From the NCBI RefSeq assembly GCF_014839805.1, contig NC_051120.1, forward strand, positions 3,410,001 to 3,474,000: a DNA stretch of 64,000 bases, written 5' to 3'. This document shows positions 26,214 through 38,789 of the stretch, in pieces (the stretch's first letter is position 1; each line of letters starts with the position of its first letter). Source of the stretch: Manduca sexta (Eukaryota > Arthropoda > Insecta > Lepidoptera > Sphingidae). The notes under the pieces were generated by a model. That model did not search any database. It was not told where the DNA came from and saw nothing but the letters and a program-made list of their open reading frames with translations. A program made the position numbers and the translations under genes.

Positions 26214-26792
26214 TAAGTTTGCTTATAGTAGTCATATATCTTGTGTTGCTCTTATGCAATTTGAATATAAAAATAAATAAAATGACACTGGTCTCATTTA
26301 TACTCTGTCAACAATAAATTCATTTTTTTATACTTAACGTCTAATATAAACAACAAATATAAACATGAATACCATTTAACCTCTATTTAACATTTGTTTA
26401 ATTTATGCGACTAATCAGGTTGCGTTAAGTCGAACAGTTTTATTCAAATTCTAGCTGCGTGTCCGACGTCGATCTATGGCTAAATGTTAACTGCTATAAT
26501 TTAAGCAGGCGGAAAGGGACCCCTGTTGGTAAAACTTTAACGGCCCAAAAAATATTACTAATGCAACGTTTAAGGAAAACTATTATTAGTGTCAAGAGGC
26601 ATGACCCATTTGTGCTTTTGGATGTAAAGGGTGTTGCAGTGATATATCACTCGTAAAACTGGTGGAACAATAAACGTATATTCATGTTTTAAATGTCATG
26701 CAGCTATACTAACGAAAATACATGTATTGATCATTCACACAATATGTAAAAAAAATATTCTCATCTTGATATATTAAAATTAGTAAAACAGT
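26214..26792. other. Unassigned sequence right of the mariner
   Basis: One 65-codon ORF (26459-26656) with no known domain. No repeat recognised. Confidence 0.4.
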
Positions 26793-27153
26793 TACAGGCC
26801 GATGTCTGTACATTATATATATGAAAGAAAACTCTTTTTCGGATCTTATCGCGGTTTTTTGCACAATAATTTTCTCCATTATATTTTAGGGAGAGAATTG
26901 TTGAAAAGTACTAATATGGGGGCTCTTTATGAAAGTAAACTTAAACACAAGTTGTCACAAATTTTATCAGTCCCTTTGTATGTTTGTACGCGCATCACGC
27001 AAAAACCACTACTTGGAATTGGAGACAGTTTTCACCGGTGTATTGCTAGGGAGCTAACTTCAAATTTAAGCTCCATTTTATCCCGAGAAATTATAAAGTG
27101 GAACTTTCATCCCGAAAAAACTTCACGCGGACGGAGTCGCGAGTAAAAGCTAG
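26793..27153 (+). mobile_element. Helitron-like element, long variant, CTAG end
   Basis: Ends cacgcggacggagtcgcgag...agctag at 27153. The upstream body (ggagacagttttcaccggtgtattgctagg) matches the variants near 47.1, 51.4 and 61.8 kb. The start around ggccgatgtctgtacatt is estimated from those copies. The 114-codon ORF across it is spurious. Confidence 0.7.
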
Positions 27154-27547
27154 TAAGTCATGATATTCTATGTGTATTTTAATCAGATACACCCTTTTAC
27201 TTCAAGGGCAGGAAATTTAAGTGTCATTTCCCCATTTTCAGTTATTCATTGAGTACCGTATGACGTCATCGTTGCCTTGACATTTACCTTCGAGGCACGT
27301 AAATAATTATGTACACGAAGCCCTCACTTATGAATACAAGTTTTGTGTGTGTTAAGGTTTGTGAACACGCGTGTTATGTGAATGTGGTTAATTAGTAGGC
27401 CGTTAGAGTATATAAATATGCTGTTTTATACCGGCTTTGTAAGATTATTGTAATTAATTGTTGATTTTACAGTTTTATTTATTTTAATTGAATTAAGGTA
27501 ACATCACATCTTATAATGAATGAAATAAAACTGTGTTTTATTTAGAA

Positions 27548-27681
27548 CTAGCTTTTGCTCGCGTCTCAGTCCGCGTGAATACTTTTTCCGGGATAAAAAT
27601 TAGCCTATAGCACTCAGGAGTAGTTCTTGAAATTATCGTGATCAAACAAACAAACTCATCAGCTTTGTATATTAGTATAGA
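27548..27681 (-). mobile_element. Short Helitron-like element with intact ends
   Basis: Minus-strand copy running from ctag at 27548 through the GC hairpin (tgctcgcgtctcagtccgcg) to gtataga at 27681. The flanking bases are a and t, so the insertion is between A and T as expected for Helitrons. At 134 bp it is the shortest complete copy here. Confidence 0.8.
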
Positions 27682-28068
27682 TTAATATGCAGTGGTTAAT
27701 TGGAAGGTATTACTTTTAAACGGCTTAAGGTAGTGCTTCGTATAATATTATTGTAAATGTCTTTATTTATATATTTTATTTCTTAACGTAGTGCCTCGTG
27801 TAATATTGTAATTATCTTTATTTATATTTTGTTTCATCAAAAGAGATCTCGGTTTACCCTATACATGAACAAATTCAAACTATATTTATCCGTATGAATT
27901 TCAAAACCAAATAATGTATAAAAATAATTACTACAAATAATATGTACAAGTTTGTACTAACATGCTCTTACAGACCTAATAACGTATACTAACTCATCGG
28001 ATTGCCCAACGTGATGCTACAACCACTCTTCAAATAAAAATTAATTGCTTTCTCATTCATATTTAGTA

Positions 28069-28275
28069 CTAGCTTTTGCTCGCGGCTCCGCCCGCGTTAT
28101 AAAGTTTTTCAGGCTAAAGTTTTCCGTTATAAAAATAGCAGTTTCCCGGGAGCCTATGTTCTTCCCAGGGTCTCAAACGGTCTCCATACCAAATTTCATC
28201 TTAATACGTTAGGTAGTTTTTGAGTTTAACACGTTAAGGCAGACAGATGCAGCGGGGACTTTGTTATATTATTTA
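28069..28275 (-). mobile_element. Helitron-like element, 'ccataccaaatttcat' variant
   Basis: Starts ctagcttttgctcgcggctc at 28069 and contains tctccataccaaatttcatc and gacagatgcagcggggactt. It is followed directly by the array-bearing element below, so the far end is uncertain. Confidence 0.7.
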
Positions 28276-28827
28276 GAACTTTTAAGTGAAACAATCCCGT
28301 CATACATCATTGTTGCATAACTTTAACCGTTTACGCAGCGCAGGCAACCGAAGCTCTCAAAACTCATAATTTTCCCCGTTTTTGCAACATGTTTCATTAC
28401 TGCTCCGCTCCTATTGGTCATAGCGTGATGATATATAGCCTATAGCACTCCACGAATAAAGGGCTATCCAACGCAAAAAGAATTTTTCAGTTTGGACCGG
28501 TAGTTCCTGAGATTAGCCATTACTGCCCCGCTCCTATTGGGTATAGCGTGATGATATATAGCCTATAGCACTCCACGAACAAAGGGCTATTCAACGCAAA
28601 CAGAATTTTTCAGTTTGGACCGGTAGTTCCTGAGATTAGCCATTACTGCCCCGCTCCTATTGGGTATAGCGTGATGATATATAGCCTATAGCACTCCACG
28701 AACAAAGGGCTATCCAACGCAAAAAGATTTTTTTAGTTTGGACCGGTAGTTCCTGAGATTAGCGCGTTCAAACAAACAAACAAACAAACAAACAAACAAA
28801 CTCTTCAGCTTTATATAATAGTATAGA
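28276..28827 (-). mobile_element. Helitron-like element carrying a tandem array
   Basis: The right end caaac...ctcttcagctttatataatagtataga is the reversed 5' start of the family. Inside lie three direct 123-bp units and an (aaac)n run at 28769-28801. The left part (aactcataattttccccg, then ttgcaacatgtttcattact) resembles the end of the piece at 8832-9178. The left boundary is not clear. Confidence 0.6.
28395..28763. repeat. Three direct tandem repeats of 123 bp
   Basis: Units start at 28395, 28518 and 28641, each with cattactg, tagcgtgatgatatatagcc, gcactccacgaa and ggaccggtagttcctgag. They differ at only a few bases. They sit inside a Helitron-like element, where internal repeat expansion is common. 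Confidence 0.95.
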
Positions 28828-29358
28828 TTTATTAGACACCGGTTCATGGTACAAAAGGTAAATTTCAACACCCTGTATCTTCAAATTTTACAATGCCATC
28901 CCGAAAACAATGTTTCAATCTTACTGCATTGAGATAAAGATCAGATTGGTATTAAAATCTATTCGTTACAAACATGTATAACGTGGTGAGATCAAAAAGC
29001 CCTTCAATTGAATGGTTAAACAATAAATATTTATCTTCAAACACTTTCATTTTCTTTATTGAGAGTTGTGAATCGAAATCAAAAGTGGTGTAGTAGACAT
29101 GAGTTCGTTTGAGCCGTTGCATGAATGATGAAGGGATAGTATTTGGTTGCCGTTCATAAATTAGCTTTGCGATTTACCACCTAGTTGTCTGTAGACTAAG
29201 GTGTGAAATTAATCAAATGTTAATAAATAAATAATAAATTAATTCAAAAATTATCCACTTATTTTATAATTAATATTAAATTATTTTATAATAAACCTTT
29301 TTAGCATAGGCGTTAGGCATATCAGAGAAAATATGACTTGAAGAAAAAAAAATGCATA

Positions 29359-29381
29359 TTTTATTTATTTATTTATTTATA
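29359..29381. repeat. (TTTA)n microsatellite at a likely minus-strand retroelement tail
   Basis: A tttattta run. On the minus strand it would be an aaat-type tail after about 100 bp of unassigned sequence, which fits the 3' end of a LINE or SINE. This is suggestive only. Confidence 0.45.
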
Positions 29382-30181
29382 AAGATACACTTAACAGATT
29401 ACTGACAATAATTATCTAAATTACATTACAGTGGATCTAATGGCTAGTCAGAATCTAAATAGAAGTGTATACAACTTATTCAAATTAGGTGACACGTACG
29501 TGTTTAGTTGCAAAATAATAATAATAATTATGAGAAGTTTAAAATAGTTGATTTTAGGACTAGGGTATATCTGGGAAAAGCAGAATATAATAATAAATAT
29601 AGTTTTCCAAATATAGGTGACTCAGATGTTGATAATATAATATTATTTAGAACACCGAACCATCTTTAACCAGAAGTTGGGATGCGAAATTATATGGTCT
29701 GAATTATAAAAACTTATTAAATAAGATGTCACCTCTCTTTGTAATATTTATAGAACTATCAGTCTATCATGTTTTATGTACAAACCACACAGTAACGCAG
29801 TTATTCCGTCACTGGATCAGACGAATTTTTTTTTATTGCCGCCTTAAAAACTATTAAACTAATCGCCTTTCCGCTTTACGATACAATTGTGTCTGCGACG
29901 GAAGTGTTTTCATAATAAAACCCAGCGGTAGTCTACTTCGGCTGGTGTATTGTGCCATTGTTTTCAATATAGAATAAGGAAATGTGAAAGATTATGTCCA
30001 TAATAATTTGGATCGAGTAGAAGATTTACAAAAATACATTGAATAAGGTGCTACAGTCGTGCCTATATCGTGGGGGGTAGTTAGAGGTATATTTATATAC
30101 ATACAATATATCCCTACTTTTATCTTTACTCCCTTTCTATTTGATTAATTTCGTTGCGGGATAATGACATATTAGTTTTCC

Positions 30182-30361
30182 CTGAGACTCGCCGAGCTTC
30201 ACCACTCGGTGTCATAAAATGCGTGCCACTGCTGACCCTGGCTTACAGGAGTTGTAGTGGTGGGTGTGAGGGCGAGAAAGTCTCTGATCACTATATAAAT
30301 ATGTCGAATTAGAACACAAGGTCGCGTTTAGACACTAAACCCCGATTGTTCACTGACACTC
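30182..30361 (+). repeat. Dispersed repeat, family F
   Basis: It shares ccactcggtgtcataaaatgcg and ggcttacaggagtt with 36676-36765 (agtcggtgtcataatgcg, ggctttcaggagtt). Function and class unknown. Confidence 0.5.
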
Positions 30362-30610
30362 TGGTGGTGAGATATATTTTATGTCCGCTCGGACAGCGAT
30401 CACCGTACACAAGTAGTTAAAACTCGCCATAGTGGCTCACGTAAGTGTGTCGCGTTTCGGAATCAGTCTGTGTATATCCAGTTCCAACAGGCCGGCATAA
30501 TTGTGGCGACTGCCGAATTATCTTTCATCAGTCAACATTCTACTGGACCTCACTCCACTTACCATCAGGTGCAGGGGAGTGACTGCCGTGCCCGAATAAT
30601 AAATAAGAAT
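30362..30610 (-). mobile_element. Family C interspersed repeat (SINE-like)
   Basis: Reverse complement of 33115-33358, sharing ttccaacaggccggcataattg, tccacttaccatcaggtgca and gtaagtgtgtcgcgtt. The 69-codon ORF here is repeat-derived. Confidence 0.75.
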
Positions 30611-31329
30611 CAACCACATACAGGTGAATGGATTCAAGTCCTGATGAACTTAGAATCTGATAAAACCGATATCAAATGAACTCCCAACAAAAGACTTAAT
30701 TGAATGTCTCCGTGTAATATACAATGAAGTCATTAGAAGCTATCGTCGCTTCTAATTCAGTACCATTGTGGTCTAATCTCCCATGTTAATCGACACGGTG
30801 CATTGCGTGGGCCAGTGTGACATTGACCTAAAGATGGTAAGGCGGCGCTTACACTGTTTATATTCGATTGCGTAACATTCTCTGCTTTGTGGATTGTGTG
30901 CCTACATAAACTAGGATGTGGCAAATAGCTTTTGTGAAATGTCGGGTTTGTTGTGAATAGTTGAAGTTCTTTGTCGATGTTTACAAGCAGTTAAGGAGTT
31001 AATTTTTTTATATTAGACTCACACTGTCAATATATAGTTTTGAAAACACATGCTTATGAGAAGCATAAGCATGCATAGAAAAACTGCCGTCCTGAAAAGA
31101 TAGAACGAAACGAGATAGAATTGTTCATAGACGACGGTGTTTATTAATTCTCCGACAATCTTCTCATTTATTAGCCTTTTGTAATGGGTCCTTTACAACT
31201 ACCAATGGCCCAATATGCAATATAGTGAATTAAGGATAATCCAGAACTTTGCTAAACATATTTTAATCAAGGTAACTTAATCTATTAACAAGTGGAATCA
31301 CTTAATCTAGTCATGCGACAAAAAAGCTG

Positions 31330-31975
31330 GCATGAGCACTCATGACAAAACAATGACCCCACAATGAAGGGCCTAAGTCCAGCTCGCCGGTAATGTCAGG
31401 GACTGGCTCAAATCTCAGTCCGCCGCTACTTGCTCGCAATTACTTGGCCCACTACTCTCTGGCGACGATGCCACACGAAGTCAGGAAATTTGGGCACTGG
31501 CTAGAGGTAGTTCTGCGACCTTCCAGTCCCTTGACTCCTCACCGGAATTCCACGACTGGCACAGACGTCCGTAAGCACGATTTCGGTATCGTCGATTTAT
31601 CAAGGGCGTTTCCGCAGGCTGAGAACAAGTTATATAAATCTATCAGCACTTGCGCAAACATCCCCGAATATCGGTAACAACTGGCGGTATACTAATTAGT
31701 TGTGCACACTTACCCCGTGGCCGAAACAGTATTTACACACACTCCGTACTATGTCTCAATATCTCACACGTGATTATTACTTCGCGACACTCTCTCGCAA
31801 TCTCACTTAAAAAAAAACTTAATAATAACGGACACTACTCAAGTCCTCCGTGTCACCTCAATCCTTCCTTTCTTTCCACCAGCGAAACTTCTTCTACCCC
31901 ACATTTATTTTTATTTTTTGCTGTCAGTTCGTTCAAATACAAATGCGAGTTAATCTATTATTGAAACGTGCCTAG
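31330..31975. other. CpG-rich unassigned block, possible decayed LTR or non-LTR leader
   Basis: The stretch is markedly richer in CG dinucleotides than its neighbours from about 31380 to 31640 and then becomes pyrimidine-rich. Two + strand ORFs (94 and 104 codons) show no domain I know. I cannot find direct repeats bounding it. An old LTR in minus orientation is one possibility. Confidence 0.25.
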
Positions 31976-32097
31976 TAACGCCATCTATGGTGCCCGATAA
32001 AAAATAATTCATTACACTTTTATTAAAAATATCTACCCAGTACCCATTATGATTAAACTATTTTAAATTTGGAACTTGAATGTCTCATTCATAAATA

Positions 32098-32825
32098 GTC
32101 CATTGAAATGTTACATTTTTTAGGCCTTACCTTGCGTTTTTTAGAGGACGCAATTTTATTTTTTAGAAGTGTAGGGGGGGTCAGTGTTAAGCTAAAACCA
32201 AGTTTGTGGGGTCGCCACCCTTGTCCCACGGCCGCCATCTTGGTTTGAAATGGTTTTACGATGTATCTCTTAAACTATTTATCTGACAAAAAAAATTATA
32301 AATATTTTTGTTGCAAATTAAATTCTCTACAACTTTGGTCTAGTAACTTTGTCGTAGAACTATAAATAAAAAGTTATAAGCGAAAATGTTAAGAAATTCA
32401 ATGTTAAGCAATGTCCATTGCAACGTCATCAGAACGTGTGTTTATAAGGTTCATAATACGTACAACACAAACCCGCGGTTGTCGGCTTGTACGCGAATTA
32501 CTTGGATCCTGAATCGCTTTGGGACAGATGAAGCAATTGCTTAACATTTTTGCTTATAACTTTTTATTTATAGTTCTACGACAAAAGTTACTGGACCAAA
32601 GTTGTAGAGAATTTAATTTGCAACAAAAATGTTTATAATTTTTTGTTAGATAAATAGTTTAAGAGATACATCGTAAAACCATTTCAACCCAAGATGGCGG
32701 CCGTGGGACAAGGGTGGCGACCCCACAAACTTGGCTGTAGCTTTACACTGACCCCCCCTACACTTCTAAAAAATAAAATTGCGTCCTCTAAAAAACGCAA
32801 CCCCAAATGTAACTTTTCAATGGAC
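32098..32825. mobile_element. 728-bp fold-back element with about 290-bp arms, TA flanks
   Basis: The left arm (32098-32393) and right arm (32540-32825) are near-perfect reverse complements, starting gtccattgaaa and ending tttcaatggac. Shared blocks include aagtgtaggggggg and aagatggcggccgtgggaca. A unique loop of about 146 bp separates them. TA sits on both sides (32096-32097 and 32826-32827), so a Tc1/mariner-type target is likely. There is no transposase. Confidence 0.93.
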
Positions 32826-33114
32826 TAAAACTGATTCATTCTTAAAGATTACGTATTATTTCATCATGCAAACCTTTTATACTATGTCCATAGTGAAAGT
32901 GTTAACGTACTAAACAATTAAAACGGGCGTATTTCTGCCCCACAAAGCCTATATCGGACAGCCAAGCTAATCGTGATGGATCGAACAGTTCAATTTGGCC
33001 CAGGGCGTTGTACGCTTAATTGCATCCAAATTGATTTAAATAGCGCGATAATCATAGAAAGTTATTTTGGGTGTGTGCGCGTGTAGGGCTGACGGACAGG
33101 TGATTGGTTTTCAG

Positions 33115-33358
33115 TGTGTATTCCGAATACGCTGCACCTGATGGTAAGTGGAGTGGGCGCCAATAGAGAGTCGTCTGACGAGAGATGATTACCCCTCGGC
33201 AGTTGACACAATTATGCCGGCCTTTTGGAACCAGATATACACAGGCTGACCCCGGAACGCGACACACTTATGTACGTTGGCCACTATGGTGGGCTTTAAC
33301 ATATTGTGTGCGGTGGTCGCTGACTGGGCAGATATAAATTATATCCTACCACCACTAC
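33115..33358 (+). mobile_element. Family C interspersed repeat (SINE-like), most complete copy
   Basis: Runs from gtgtattccgaatacgctgc through cacctgatggtaagtggagt, gacgagagatgattacccc and tatggtgggctttaacatat to gatataaattatatcctacc. Other copies are at 30362 (minus), 45286 (split) and 52996 (3' half). A 71-codon minus ORF is repeat-derived. Confidence 0.8.
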
Positions 33359-34574
33359 AGAATATTTAAGTTTGGTGGTGAGAAGCGACTCGAAGACCCA
33401 CAAATGTGGTCTGAGCTTGGTTGTTATGTATTCGACTGTATATACCACCAGGTAGGTGAAAACTCTATAAAAACAACCCGTTCCGAAGTGTCTGCATGTC
33501 TATACTGCTTAACAATAATTTAGACGATGAACGACGGTAGTTATATCAATAATCGCCATTATATTTGGTTTTCAATGTACTTTGCATCAGAAGTCAAAAA
33601 ATTAAGAAAATCTGTTGTTTATGTTACTTCCTAAATTAATTTCTAAACTTTGCATTATTCAGAGGTAGCGTAACTAATTTTCTCATAGCAACAAAACAAA
33701 GTATATGTTTAAAATATAAAGTAAAGACACCCATATCTAGGAAAGTAACCAGTCAATCCACGTTGTGATTATATAAGAAATTAGACACCCGGTTGACAGA
33801 TGGCTTGATATAACTTAACCCTTAAGTCGGTAATCCTGTCTGATTGACAGTATAGGCCGACCATCGATCATAGCACTTCTATACTGCAAATCGCAACGCC
33901 ATTGTAAGTCCGCCCCCAGGGAATTCTTGTGCGCTCCGTCTCCACACCGAATGCACGCCCATGCACGGCTGTGACTGCGGAGTCCGATAAAAAAAAAATA
34001 TAAGTGCATGGATATCGATTATATTTCTATCACTAGTGCTGACAACTATCAATAGAACACGTCTAAGTTTTCCTTCACGCGTTTTCATTTAATATGACGG
34101 TTAGTGTGGGAAGTATTTTATTATTGAAAGTTTTATCGAAATAATCGTGTTGTTAAACAGCGTTGTGCAATATGTATCCATATGAGGAAGTCTTTTAACA
34201 ATTTAATGGGCCACGTTTGTGGAAAGTTGTTGATAACGAAATTATTTGTAATGTGTTTATGTCGTTTATAGTATTTTATTAATTTTTACAGCGCATAATA
34301 TGTATATTGGTAAATGAAGGCACATGTATTTATTATTCGGAAATATATTAATTTGAAGTCTGGACTGAAAGTCATTAGTTACAATTAAAGGTATACTTTG
34401 TGTCATTATGATTTTGTAACTCACATTTCTACACAGGCATTAAAGTGTGGAATCAATTGAATTGAATGTTTTGAACCGATCTATGTGATTACTGTTTATA
34501 TTTTGTACTGTTCCCTACCTCAAAAATCCACGTTACAGAGGGCCCTTTTACTCACAGGTATACTGTTTGTAATC
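33359..34574. other. Unassigned; CG-richer block at 33830-33990
   Basis: The block ends with gagtccgataaaaaaaaaat, which could be the poly-A end of a + strand retroelement. No second copy here. Two short minus ORFs have no domain. Confidence 0.3.
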
Positions 34575-34755
34575 TAAACATATAAAACAAAATCCCTTTT
34601 TCCGTCTGTATGTTATCGATTTTCTCAAAATCTACTGAAAGGATTTCTATGAAATTTGGTATGGAGATAGTTTAAGACCCTGGGAAGGGTATAGGCTTTT
34701 TATAACTAATCTACGAAAACTCCTTCACGCGGATGAAGCCACGAGCAAAACCTAG
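34575..34755 (+). mobile_element. Helitron-like element, CTAG end at 34755
   Basis: It contains tttctatgaaatttggtatg and gagatagtttaagaccctgg, then cttcacgcggatgaagccac and cctag. The 5' part (aaaatccctttttccgtctg) matches the inverse of the copies at 3165 and 28069. Confidence 0.75.
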
Positions 34756-36062
34756 TACACCAATAAAACGATATTATTCGATATCTAAATCGCTAACGAT
34801 AACGTTATTCAACGTTAATAAATCAATCCCACATTCACAAACGTTACAGTTTTCCAACTCTCGTTTAATCAATTAAACTATCGCCAATTAAGAGTCAATT
34901 GAAACGAGATTAACCATTAAATTCGGTCATTAGGGTTTTATAACTCCGTAACAATTACCGAAGCGAGTGTGACGCCTTCAATGAAGATAAATGAACGTAG
35001 ATGAATGTAGATAGCTTTCTATTCACATGCGAAGGGCAGACACGTAGCCAGGCGAAGGTTGGGGACTGTTGTTTTTTGGGATATATATTTTGTAAGTTGT
35101 ATTCTTTGTGTAGTTATTTTGATTATGGTGAGGATGATTTAGCCTGAATTGAAGCACTAATTTCTAGAATTTCATGTGAGGTAAATTGTCAAGATTTTTG
35201 TGTATCCTATCATAGGATTTCGTAGTAATGTGTATAGAAAAAAAAATAGTTTATCTGGTGATTAATTTGATGGAAGTGTCTATAGACCGTATATACATTC
35301 AATACGAGTGGGATATTTAAATTTTACTACTCGACTACTTGCATTTATTTTATCGAGCAAAACTAATAAAAGTATCATAGAAAAATAATATTTTGTTGTC
35401 AAAATTAATAGACATAGATCGGTAATTTGTTATCAAGTAGTGAAAATGATATTATAATCTTGATACTCAAAGTTAAACATACCCGTATGTATTATTAATT
35501 TCATTTCTACAAGTAAAAAGGTGTATATGATTATAACCTGCCATAAAAAGTCACTTTCATGTTGCTCCTACGACCTTTGGGCGGTCGGGGGTCAAATGAA
35601 TGAGCATTAAATATGGCCCTGTCACTCCGTATAGAGTGCGTCTTTATTCGTATGAATGTCGATTACATTGATCCGTAATGATGCTCTATTAGAAAATTAT
35701 TTTTATTATTTGTTTATTTTTTAAGTAACACATTAGGCGTACTTTTTGTATAAGTTCTATTATTGTTAATGAGATTTAATGTGATTTTGAGATGTAATTA
35801 TATTATGCATAAATTGATTAATCCAGAATTCGGTAATTGTGAGTCGAGAGGTAAAGAAAATAAAGAAAGAAGTGCCAGTGTAGCGTTTAAAATGACATTC
35901 TTTATAATATTTATTGATAGAAAGAAAAAACATTTTATTTAGGTGCCTTACTTTAACATTTCTGAAAAAAAAAAATTGATTTACGATGTGTATTTTGTGT
36001 TTGCGGTTTTTTAATATTTTTGACGAAACAGAAAACACCATTCATAGACAAGCGCTATTGGT
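34756..36062. other. Unassigned AT-rich sequence
   Basis: No gene or known repeat recognised. A 91-codon minus ORF (35766-36041) is low-complexity and probably chance. Confidence 0.45.
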
Positions 36063-36260
36063 GTCAAATATATATATTTTTTTAATTTATTTATTTCTTT
36101 ATACATATATTATAATACCATAACAGTTAATACTAATGCGATGTTATACAGATTTAATCTTAACAATTGATTTCAATACATCTATGAGCCATTTCTGTGA
36201 ATTCTGACAGGTTACATATAAATATATCCAAGCTCTGGGATATAGAATTAAGCAATCGTA
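36063..36260 (-). repeat. Possible minus-strand retroelement 3' end
   Basis: A T-rich start with tttatttattt, on the minus strand an A-rich tail, precedes about 180 bp of unassigned sequence. A + strand ORF (36197-36454) has no known domain. Tentative. Confidence 0.25.
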
Positions 36261-36675
36261 TGGCCCGTGACAAGGGCGCAAACCTTAGTACATATGTTTG
36301 TGGTAATATTGAGACACAGGAAAGAAATTCTTTTAAAGTAAATGATAATGCTAATTTATTTGCAATGTTTCTCCACGTTTGGGTTTATGTTAATTCACTC
36401 TTACTAATTGCCAAACCAAACCACGGTAAGACTCTCTGTTACACTGTGACTTGACTAAATTAATACTATTGTGCTAAATCCAGGAAATAGCATAGTTAAT
36501 TGAATTTTACCAGTTATTTTGAGGTTACGCGTTTTCACCAAGAACGAGAAGAGTGATATATGACGTTATAATTATATTTTCTTTCCTTTGTAATCAATTA
36601 GGCATTATTATAGTTATTCGGTTTGCTTCAATATTTTTCTATGGACAAATGAAATAACAAAATTTGGGGGACTAA

Positions 36676-36765
36676 GTTTCTCGAGACTCATCCAGCTTCG
36701 CAAGTCGGTGTCATAATGCGCGACACTTTGACACTGGCTTTCAGGAGTTAAGTGGCGTTAAAAAT
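36676..36765 (+). repeat. Dispersed repeat, family F, second copy
   Basis: It matches the block at 30182 over about 80 bp (cagcttcgcaagtcggtgtc, aggagtt). No coding content. Confidence 0.5.
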
Positions 36766-37779
36766 TAAAACATACACGCTAAATAGTCATACGCTATTAT
36801 TCTCGAAAGTATAATACTGCACAAGCAAGTTGACAATATTAAAATAAATAATATCTCGTATACTTACCTGCCCATAATCTATATTCATAACTATCTACGT
36901 GTGTTCACAAGTCAATACACGAATACATCAATGAATTACCTCCCATCAAGTAACTAATTACCGTAGCCAAAATAGACAAGTCATACTCGTCAAATATGCA
37001 TTGAAAGTGAAATTGTGATGGTATCTGTTGTAAATGAAATCGACCGTGTTACAAAGAGATATTTGTTTGGAGTGCTGTGATGTTAAGCATATGTTAGATC
37101 CAAACAAAGAGCTGTATAGAATGCTATCCGGACCATCTAGATAAAGGATCTTTATTTTTGTACTCGTGATGGTCTAAATTGGAGATGTTTTTGCAGGTCC
37201 GTGAAAGGCGAGTAAAGAAAGATTGGGTTCTGTTAGTAGTTTTATAAGCGATTTTAAAGTTTATAATGCGTTGTTTGCTAAGAAATATTTTTAAATTAAT
37301 TGATATTGACAGCGTTCGAGACGTAACGGACAATAAACTGTTGGTGTTTGAACGAGAAGGTATCAATTCCCGTATCGATGGCAATAATCCGCAAAATTTG
37401 TTTTGGGTCTAGGTATTGTGGGAACGAATGTTTTAGTTCCTAATCAGCGCCTACGTATAGGGAATAATTATTTCGCAGAATATGTTATATACCTACAACT
37501 AATACTAAGTGGATTTTTAAGTAAAAGCGCTCTCAATACAAGTCGAGTAAAATAGAAAAATCTATGACGATATTATGATTCGGATATTATTACTTCTAAA
37601 AAGTTGAAGCTTACAAATGTCATCGTGATAATTTTGGGTCTCGATCGCATTCTTTGGTATAAAAACATATTTTTTTCCGGTCGACCATCAGGACAGGATT
37701 CTTGCTTTACAAGTGTTCGGGGGTTCACCTGCGATTAGAGGTATATATAGGGTGCTTCCCTTTTACACTGCGTTTAGAT

Positions 37780-37954
37780 TCTGCTAATATATGAAGCTGA
37801 AGAGATTGTTTGTTTGTACGCGCTAATTTCGGGAACAACAGAACCGATTTTGATTTTTTCGCTAATATTATGCTATTTTACTCGTGAGTGCTATAGACTA
37901 CGTTTTATCCTGGAAAACCTTATTGACGCGGGCGGAGCCACAGGCAAAAGCTAG
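37780..37954 (+). mobile_element. Helitron-like element with CTAG end
   Basis: Starts tctgctaatatatgaagctg, contains acgcgctaatttcgggaac and gagtgctatagactac, and ends gacgcgggcggagccacagg...agctag, then T. Confidence 0.8.
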
Positions 37955-38475
37955 TGTACTAGTTATAATTTTTCTTTTTTTAATCGTGGTAACGTAATTG
38001 ATTCTTTCGATCTGATTGCTAAGTAGGGTATTTTCCAAAAACCTAGACTAGAAATGGTACCCCTTGACGACTGCCAGAATTACGCCGACCTGTATTATCG
38101 CAGCACCTGCCCAAGGCGCGACCCATCAAAACAAGTTTATTCACACACGAAACAAAAGATATTTTTAGTATCCATCTGTATAAAACAGGACTGCATGTCC
38201 TCTCGTGATCCTCTCGAAGCGAGATAATTACACCATTGTGTACTGCCGCTAGTCGCCACGCGGCCGCGTTTCGATCCGGTCCGATTGGATTCACCGAGCA
38301 GGTCTCGATATAATCCCACAAACTATATAAAAAAATCTTAATTACACATTGTTTCCATCCAGATGGTTTGTTATGGGTACAGGTTTGCAGCAATTCATAT
38401 TTATTATTGCTGTGGAGGCAAATCTTAGATTCAAGGTTACAGTATTGGTTAAATCAGCGGTTTAAAATATTAGGT
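37955..38475. other. Unassigned GC-richer block with a 116-codon minus ORF
   Basis: 38043-38393 (minus) is open for 116 codons, with Arg/Cys-rich sequence and no domain I recognise. A second frame is also open for 60 codons, so base composition rather than coding may explain it. Confidence 0.3.
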
Positions 38476-38680
38476 TTAACGGTGAAGGAAAACATCGTGA
38501 GGAAACCTGCACATCTGAGAAGTTCTCTATAGGAATTTCGAAGGTGTGTGAAGTCTACCAATCCGCACTAGGCCAGCGTGGTGGACTAAGGCCTAATCCC
38601 TCTCAGTAGTAGAGGAGGTCCGTGCTCAGCAGTGGGCAAGATTATAATACAGGGCTGATATCATTATTATTTATTATTAA
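38476..38680 (+). mobile_element. tRNA-derived SINE, 5'-truncated (family of 45349)
   Basis: Matches the 3' two thirds of the SINE at 45349-45677 (aggaaacctgcacatctgag, aatccgcactaggccagcgt, cagtgggcaag) and ends in an att-type tail. The tRNA-like head is absent, consistent with incomplete reverse transcription. Confidence 0.85.
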
Positions 38681-38789
38681 AATATTAGAGGTATTGATGG
38701 AGGCATTATTAAGTATAAGTAACTGACTCCAAAATTGGTAACCAGTATATAGGTAATGTTATTTTTTTTTGTTAACAAGTTTTTGTAGC

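Noticed and set aside
28395..28763. Direct repeats resembling a CRISPR array
   Set aside because: There are only three 123-bp units with no spacers, inside a eukaryotic Helitron-like element, and no cas genes.
38043..38393. 116-codon minus ORF as a gene
   Set aside because: No domain, no homologue recognised, no flanking splice pattern, and another frame of the same strand is also open.
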